The notes under the pieces: model-generated
What the model saw: the letters and a program-made list of their open reading frames with translations, nothing else
Databases searched by the model: none
Told to the model about the DNA's origin: nothing
Source: Saprospiraceae bacterium
GTDB taxonomy: Bacteria; Bacteroidota; Bacteroidia; Chitinophagales; Saprospiraceae
Length of the DNA stretch: 12,128 bases
Direction of reading: 5' to 3'
Assembly: GCA_025455635.1 (NCBI GenBank)
Contig: JALOMF010000062.1
Coordinates: 1-12,128 of the forward strand
Program-made: the position numbers and the translations under genes
Part shown: positions 9,201 through 12,128 of the stretch, one piece after another
Layout: each line of letters starts with the position of its first letter
How positions within the stretch are numbered: position 1 is the first letter of the stretch

Positions 9201-10674
9201 GCTCACGCTGACCGTGGGCAGCAGCCTATCGCCCGATATCACGGCGACCTTGACGGACTGCAACGGCACATCGAGCCTCGACGCTGGCACGGGCTTCGCC
9301 AGCTACCTTTGGTCGAATGGCGCAACCACGCCCAGCATCACGGTCATTGCCGGAGGCAGCTACTTGGTGACCGTCAGCGACGCCAGCGGCTGCACGGGTA
9401 CGGCGGTCGAAAATTACGTGCCGCCCACGCCGCCGACGGTGCAGGTTTTGGGCGCTTCGGCACATTGCGAAGGCGATTTTTCCGTGCTGGTAGCGGAAGG
9501 CGATTTCTTGGGCTACCTCTGGAGCACGGGCCAAACCTCGCAGGAAATCATGGTGATGCTGGGCGGCGACTACTCGGTGACGGTGAGCGATGCCAACGGC
9601 TGCACGGCGGCGGGCAATTGGACCATCACGCCAATTGCGCCGAGCCTCACCGCCCTCACGGCGACCTCCTGTTCGGTACAAGATACTGGTACTGTGGAGC
9701 TTACGCTGACCAACCAGTTCGGCTGCGACTCGGTGGTGGTGACGACGACCCTGCTTGAACCCGCTATTTTGACGAGCCTCAGTTTTGAAGCCTGCGCTGG
9801 GGAGAGCGTCAGTTTCAACGGCGAATCCATCCCGGCTGGCGGCTCGCAGGAGTTTGTTTTTGCTGGCGCAAATGGCTGCGACTCCATCGTGGTGGTGAAT
9901 GTGCAGGCGTATCCGCTGGTCAATTACGAGCTGGAGGCCACCAAAACCTGCTGGAACTCGGCAGATGGCAGCATCGAAGTGACCATGCTCAGTGGCAAGG
10001 AACCCTACCATTTTTCGTTGGATGGCGGTGAATTTCAGCTGGGGCCAGCGTTTACGGGGGTTCCGGGCGGGACCCATGCGGTGATGGTAGAAGATGCCAA
10101 CGGCTGTGTGCAGGAACTGGACATACAGGTGCCGCAGCAAGGCCCATCGCAGCTGGAGGTGGAGGACGTGACCATCCATTGCGAAGCAGAAAAAGCCATG
10201 CTGCAAGCTGTGCTGGTGAGCGAAAATCCTGCCGACGCCATTTGGCTGTGGTCGGACGGCTCGACTCAGCCTATGCTAGAAGTGAAAGACGCTGGCAAAT
10301 ATACCGTGCAAGTGGACGACGGCTGCGAGGTGCTGGAGCGGGTGGCCGAGGTAAAGCTGGACGAGCGGTATTTCACCACCGATTTTTTCTATGTGCCCAA
10401 TACATTTTCGCCGAACGGGGATGGCATCAACGACGAGTTCCGGGCGTTCCCAGTGCCGGGCTTTGAGGTGCAGTCATTCGAGCTACGGGTTTTTGACCGC
10501 TGGGGCGACGAGCAGTTCGTGAGCTTCGACCCTGAAGCTGGGTGGGACGGCATCGTTCGGGAAACCGAACGGCAGCCAGCCGTGCATGTCTGGTTTGTAA
10601 AAGCGACGGTGGCTGGCTGCGGTGGGCAGGTAAAAAACGTGTACCGGGAGGGCGGCGTTACCATCATGCGTTGA
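3283..10674 (+). CDS. Giant SprB-repeat surface protein with T9SS type B sorting domain
   Basis: A 2463-residue secreted protein, probably a surface adhesin or matrix component. A long N-terminal leader (about 30 residues, with Lys and Arg) precedes a hydrophobic segment and the cleavage motif AVA|Q at residue 49; no other Met lies before the cleavage site, so the start at 3283 is the only ATG choice. Residues 51-2120 are 28 tandem beta-sandwich-like domains of 69-78 residues. The core pattern is C, then GxIDLSxSPxGxY, WSNGATTEDLTGIAAG, TYTVTVT and GC, resembling Pfam SprB and PKD-like repeats. Residues 2121-2216 are two degenerate units with GCDS motifs, 2217-2290 is a classical SprB unit, and 2291-2366 is a last W-type unit. 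Residues 2370-2463 are the gliding-associated type B C-terminal domain (PNTFSPNGDGINDEF, FDRWG, GWDG, final VTIMR). In this family the C-terminal domain directs passage through the T9SS outer-membrane translocon. A gliding or adhesion role is inferred from SprB-like proteins; no ligand-binding or enzymatic domain was recognised. Confidence 0.95.
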   Translation: MHASIYRHLFYLPHCKNLTNSIAKLRNADLPNWLPLLTLLSFSPLLAVAQCFISADIVPSLPPYSALCPGETLTVTANPFGGTPPYTYQWSNGQTTQSIVVANPGLMGANFNVTITDDNGCIGIDFAHLKYLEWSANITIGFGNYCLGESTPLTAEIFPYYSSTTFAWSTGETSQSISINANGNYSVTITSPDMPCPFVTNTIEVNSFVNAVAPDPGITGTTSLCPGQNGVLNATGGPFATYVWAPTYASDTETLPITDPGVYTLYVTNDAGCEGEATFEVLGGGVAPELNMPDPVCAGQSTTLEVTNPSSFTSFNWSNGASGPSISVSTPGTYTVTVSAGGSCSATGSVEVTSSGTSISLSGSTTANSSCTAANGEINLSSSPAGSYDYNWSNGETTEDLTGIAEGTYIVTVTEPGGCSATASFAVAVNTSPPVASANPTPAFCSQPTGSIDLNMSPPGSYTFEWSNGSTTEDLTNIAVGTYSVTATSTATGCSATSSSMVGNTSIAITVSGNVTDPSNGISNGAIDLSASPAGNYDYAWSNGATTEDLTGLGEGTYVVTVSEGSCTGTASFTLVGAACDMTVNIASSVPSPGVVCVGDDVTILANVSGGTAPYTYAWSNGATTPSFTVPAPISQTYVLVVTDDDGCTALATSHIKINVWYVDINYSQVPTCQGETLTLIASTTAEIPGTTYTWSTGQTGFMIEVASSGTYSVSMTHPNVNCTAEASVMVTVGNGPAPNPQITGPATLCAGQSATLNVNGGPFSTYTWSDGSTDPTLSITDPGTYSIIVTNAEGCTGTDFIEVQTSGATPLPNSPAPICPGQSTTVEVTNPGEFLSFQWSNGGIGPSISVSNPGTYTVTATAAGGCTATASADVLSNGSNISVSGVASPVTSCTNPNGEVDITASPAGAYTYNWSNGEMTEDLTGIAEGTYTVTVTDGGGCTASASFTITNNTASPSAILNPTAATCGQSNGAVDLSLSPPGSYTFAWSNGEATEDLANMTSGNYSVTATNTATGCSTTGSATVSDNGSVPTITGTASPNTSCTASNGSVSITASPAGTYDFVWSNGDATEDISGLAAGNYMVTVSVGGACSATASFNVLEATNLPSLTANVVAAVCGNPVGSIDLTVAPAGSYTFAWSSGASTEDLTDLPPGDYSVSVTATATGCSATDTYNVPNNSNNFSLSGSAMPVTNCGAANGNIDLSISPSGTYAILWSNGATSEDLLNIAAGNYTVTVTQGGACTASASFIVDSQVNQPQLSQSTSPASCGQADGGIDLTASPAGIYTYSWSNGATTEDLTGIASGNYSVTVSATNGCTATTTATVAENTVSIALTGNATANSSCTASNGGIDLSASPTGTYSFIWSNGVTSEDLQNIAAGSYTVTVSAGGNCSATATYTVLNNSGAPSLGIVTDAAACGLSNGGVNLTTSPAATYAYLWSNGATSEDLTGIAPGSYIVTVTGANGCFAISSAVVLDGPASFTPSGIVTPVSSCTAADGSIDLSVTPTGSYGFLWSNGQATEDLTGLAAGNYLVTISLGTTCSTTASYVVTGGGDAPVVSQINTPAACGQSNGSIDLSVSPANGSSFIWSNGATTEDLQNIAAGTYAVTCTGANGCTATLSATVANTNSNISLSATSTASTSCVSANGEINLSASPSGVYIYLWSNGATSEDLTGIAAGTYSVTATDANGCSTTVSVTVDGTAQPQVALSGPAEVCAGSFTTLAASPGFVSYLWSNGQAANSITVSQPGDYSVTATDAGGCTAIATHNIAQLPAPAPVIEGPSTSCGGSTEFTVAGGVFTQFIWNTGATTPSITVSLSGDYSVTVTDASGCTGFDVATLSFGTSLLPAIVSDAGTCDGTATLDAGPGYASYLWSNGATTQNINVSNAATYTVTVSDGSGCTGEDAISVSIPNPPQVAIMGASSICQGSTTTLSVPAIFTQINWSTGASTASITASQPITYNVTVTDANGCTATDALTLTVGSSLSPDITATLTDCNGTSSLDAGTGFASYLWSNGATTPSITVIAGGSYLVTVSDASGCTGTAVENYVPPTPPTVQVLGASAHCEGDFSVLVAEGDFLGYLWSTGQTSQEIMVMLGGDYSVTVSDANGCTAAGNWTITPIAPSLTALTATSCSVQDTGTVELTLTNQFGCDSVVVTTTLLEPAILTSLSFEACAGESVSFNGESIPAGGSQEFVFAGANGCDSIVVVNVQAYPLVNYELEATKTCWNSADGSIEVTMLSGKEPYHFSLDGGEFQLGPAFTGVPGGTHAVMVEDANGCVQELDIQVPQQGPSQLEVEDVTIHCEAEKAMLQAVLVSENPADAIWLWSDGSTQPMLEVKDAGKYTVQVDDGCEVLERVAEVKLDERYFTTDFFYVPNTFSPNGDGINDEFRAFPVPGFEVQSFELRVFDRWGDEQFVSFDPEAGWDGIVRETERQPAVHVWFVKATVAGCGGQVKNVYREGGVTIMR
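3433..5019 (+). repeat. Seven-domain block, copy 1 (residues 51-579)
   Basis: First copy of a block of about 529 residues. Its conserved Trp codons lie at 3550, 3784, 4012, 4231, 4456, 4678 and 4903. It starts at the mature N-terminus with Cys51, followed 17 residues later by Cys68. Domain 1 carries PPYTYQWSNG, domain 3 GPFATYVW, domain 4 GPSISVS, and domains 5-7 the TTEDLTG subtype. Domain 7 has lost the first Cys of its pair (DPSNGISNG in place of an SC motif). Confidence 0.88.
5020..6603 (+). repeat. Seven-domain block, copy 2 (residues 580-1107)
   Basis: Second copy, matching copy 1 domain by domain in the same order. Trp codons lie at 5137, 5365, 5587, 5800, 6025, 6247 and 6475, so the offsets from copy 1 are 1587, 1581, 1575, 1569, 1569, 1569 and 1572 bases. 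Cys580 corresponds to Cys51, with the next Cys again 17 residues on. Shared signatures are PYTYxWSNG in the first domain, GGPFxTYxW in the third, GPSISVS in the fourth and SPPGSYTFxWSNG in the sixth. The copies have diverged clearly, so the duplication is not recent. Confidence 0.88.
6604..8397 (+). repeat. Eight alternating SprB-like domains (residues 1108-1705)
   Basis: Trp codons lie at 6697, 6925, 7147, 7372, 7594, 7819, 8041 and 8266. From 6925 on, spacing alternates exactly 222 and 225 bases (74 and 75 residues), and the sequence alternates between a subtype with ACG near its start and one with SC or NC followed by A(N/S/D)G. The repeating unit is therefore a two-domain pair of 149 residues. 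Bases are very similar between alternate units, for example around 6925 and 7372. Confidence 0.88.
8398..9642 (+). repeat. Six shorter beta domains with dimeric pattern (residues 1706-2120)
   Basis: Trp codons lie at 8476, 8686, 8893, 9103, 9310 and 9520, with spacings of 207 or 210 bases (69-70 residues). These domains lack the TEDLTG segment and have TPSITVS-like segments instead. The second and fourth share FTQFIW / FTQINW, and the third and fifth share TLDAGPGYASYLW / SLDAGTGFASYLW, so the pair of domains was duplicated as a unit. Confidence 0.85.
10390..10671 (+). other. T9SS type B C-terminal sorting domain (residues 2370-2463)
   Basis: The last 94 residues of the giant protein carry the hallmarks of the gliding-motility-associated C-terminal domain family: VPNTFSPNGDGINDEF, then LRVFDRWG, GWDG, and a final strand ending GGVTIMR. 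In this family the domain is the signal recognised by the T9SS. Type B substrates often depend on a PorP/SprF-like partner, and none is encoded in this window. Confidence 0.93.
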
Positions 10675-10721
10675 GGGGGGCGTAAGAGGTTTGAAATTGT
10701 CTTGCTAGAAAATCCAGTGCT

Positions 10722-10754
10722 TTGTACATTTTTGTAAGATAAACGTTATTTTTG
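10722..10754 (+). promoter_or_regulatory. Candidate promoter of the PD40 protein gene
   Basis: TTG at 10722-10724 and TATTTTTG at 10747-10754 fit the Bacteroidota -33/-7 pattern with a 22-base spacer. Transcription would start near 10761, nine bases before the ATG at 10770 and about 60 before the ATG at 10821. This suggests the gene can be expressed independently of the giant gene, and it favours the second ATG. Confidence 0.45.
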
Positions 10755-10820
10755 CGAGGCCATTAAAAAATGGATAGCCCTGAATTGCCTTTTCAAAAGC
10801 CGTTTTATCCTAGCAAATTA

Positions 10821-12032
10821 ATGAACATTAGGCACTTTAATATTCCCATAACATTGTTTTTTTGGTGTTTCCTGGCTTCAACAGCGCTGACCCAGCCAAT
10901 AGCGCCGCCAGCCTCGTACAAACCTGCGGCGAACGGCTCCATTGAACTAGCCAACAAAAACATCAACATCGGTGGCTCAGTTACGTCCCCTTACCGCTAC
11001 GGCAACAAGATGTATTTCACCGCCACCGTGCCTGCCAAATCAGGGAAGGGCAGCGTCAGCCGGATATTTTCGTCGGTCGGAGATGCACCGGCCCAGCTGT
11101 CGGCCATCAACCCGAAAGAAGACCAACTACATGCTGCACAGGCCACATTGAGCACCTCCACCAACCGCATTTACTATACTATTTTCAGGGAAACATCACC
11201 GGGCAAGGTCGGCCAGTGCGAGATCTGGTACCGTGACAACAACTTCGACGGCACCTGGGGCAAGGCCGAAAAGCTCCCGCCGCACATCAACAAGCCCAAT
11301 ACTACCAACTACCAGCCGTGTTTGGGCTATGATTTTCAGGCAAAAAAAGAGGTGCTCTACTTCGCCTCGAACCGTGAGGGCGGCAAGGGCGGTTTCGATA
11401 TTTGGCAATGTATCATGGAGCCAAACGGCAGCTTTGGCAATGTGGAGAACCTGCCATTCAACACGGCAATGGACGAGGTATCGCCCTATTTTTTCACCCC
11501 GCAGCAAATCCTATTTTTCAGTGCCAATGATGCTGGTGGGCTGGGCGGCTTTGACATTTTTCAAATTGAAAAAAAACCCACGGGCGAATGGGGCCGCAGG
11601 ACGAGCGTACCACAGGTGAATTCCCGATTTGACGACCTCTACTTCAGCTACCACCCGCCCAGCCAAACCAGCTATTTCTCCTCCAACCGCCCCAACTCCC
11701 TTTGCAAGGACAGCCTAAATGCCTGTGAAAAATTCGTCGTGTACTCGGGCAACTTGGGTAGCAACCTCATCCTCAGCATCCTCAACCTAACAGATAGCAC
11801 AGCACTTTACGGCTGCAATATCGAGCTGGAAGATGCCAGTACGGGCATCATCGAGAAGACCATCGCCAAGTCGGAATCGAACACGCTGCACATGCCGCTT
11901 TACCCTGGGAAAAAGTACCGCATCATCGTCAGCCGTCAAGGTTTTTACCCAGCCTTCATTGAACTGGAAACCGCCGGTGCTAGCAGTTTTCAAGCCATTA
12001 ACCAGAATGTGATGCTCAAACCAATGCGCTGA
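10821..12032 (+). CDS. PD40 beta-propeller repeat protein, exported, PorE-like without OmpA domain
   Basis: A 403-residue exported protein. Its N-terminus (MNIRHFNIPITLFFWCFLAS) is a signal peptide with cleavage probably near ALT|Q. PD40 (WD40-like, TolB-type) propeller signatures lie at about 179-195 (LYFASNREGGKGGFDIW), 231-247 (LFFSANDAGGLGGFDIF) and 284-291 (SYFSSNRP); a weaker blade is likely around 113-140 (IYYTIFRETS). Residues about 316-385 (LNLTDSTALYGCNIELEDAS to YRIIVSRQGFYPA) look like a carboxypeptidase-regulatory-like beta-sandwich. This PD40-then-sandwich order is the middle of PorE-type T9SS envelope proteins, which also carry TPR and OmpA domains; both are absent. It begins 146 bases after the giant gene in the same direction. 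An in-frame ATG at 10770 would put 17 extra polar residues before the signal peptide, so the ATG at 10821 is preferred. Its function is unknown; a role in secretion or surface attachment is a guess from the family and position. Confidence 0.88.
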   Translation: MNIRHFNIPITLFFWCFLASTALTQPIAPPASYKPAANGSIELANKNINIGGSVTSPYRYGNKMYFTATVPAKSGKGSVSRIFSSVGDAPAQLSAINPKEDQLHAAQATLSTSTNRIYYTIFRETSPGKVGQCEIWYRDNNFDGTWGKAEKLPPHINKPNTTNYQPCLGYDFQAKKEVLYFASNREGGKGGFDIWQCIMEPNGSFGNVENLPFNTAMDEVSPYFFTPQQILFFSANDAGGLGGFDIFQIEKKPTGEWGRRTSVPQVNSRFDDLYFSYHPPSQTSYFSSNRPNSLCKDSLNACEKFVVYSGNLGSNLILSILNLTDSTALYGCNIELEDASTGIIEKTIAKSESNTLHMPLYPGKKYRIIVSRQGFYPAFIELETAGASSFQAINQNVMLKPMR

Positions 12033-12128
12033 TTTGGCTCCTTCTTTTGGAAATAATCAGCAGTTGGCGCATCAAGGGGTCGTTCATCCTGATTTTGGCT
12101 GCTTTCCTCCAATCTCCTTTCCATTTTT

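Noticed and set aside
10675..10746. Terminator after the giant gene
   Set aside because: No stem of useful strength followed by a T-run was found; only a TGTACA palindrome and T-rich stretches that fit a promoter better.
12033..12128. End of a possible minus-strand gene in the last 96 bases
   Set aside because: Short open minus-strand frames exist but none shows a recognisable motif, and there is too little sequence to choose among them.

Overview
The window looks like Bacteroidota chromosome, possibly from a Saprospiria- or Cytophaga-like marine or sludge lineage; the class is an inference. The phylum call rests on three things: a giant surface protein with SprB-type repeats and a type B C-terminal sorting domain of the type IX secretion system (T9SS), an OmpA-family protein with thrombospondin type 3 (TSP3) calcium repeats, and upstream -7 boxes that match the Bacteroidota pattern TAnnTTTG.

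Layout. Two genes on the minus strand fill the left quarter. Positions 8-1870 encode an outer-membrane OmpA-family protein (N-terminal barrel-like domain, ten TSP3 repeats, C-terminal peptidoglycan-binding domain). Positions 2223-3032 encode a probable lipoprotein with DUF4163/DUF3298-like (RsiV C-terminal-like) features. A 352-base gap between them holds a candidate -7 box and a small hairpin but no gene. A divergent intergenic region of about 250 bases follows. The plus strand then carries one 7.4-kb gene (3283-10674, 2463 residues) for a repetitive secreted adhesin-like protein, and a 403-residue protein with PD40 beta-propeller repeats (10821-12032). The last 96 bases hold nothing assignable.

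The most interesting object is the internal architecture of the giant gene. The mature protein begins with a seven-domain block of about 529 residues that is repeated once in tandem (3433-5019 and 5020-6603). Next come eight domains whose spacing strictly alternates between 74 and 75 residues and whose sequence alternates between two subtypes. Then come six shorter domains of 69-70 residues, also with dimeric alternation, a divergent tail and the sorting domain. This is a layered duplication history: dimers within arrays, and a long block copied on top. Nearly every domain keeps two cysteines at equivalent positions.

Together the genes suggest a cell-envelope and surface locus. The giant protein would be exported by Sec, moved across the outer membrane by T9SS and displayed or released. 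The OmpA-family protein would tie the outer membrane to peptidoglycan. The PD40 protein resembles the middle part of PorE-like T9SS envelope proteins but has no OmpA domain. No T9SS core gene and no PorP/SprF gene is visible here, so links between these proteins are inferred from family knowledge and proximity only. No phage, insertion sequence, CRISPR, tRNA or rRNA was seen.
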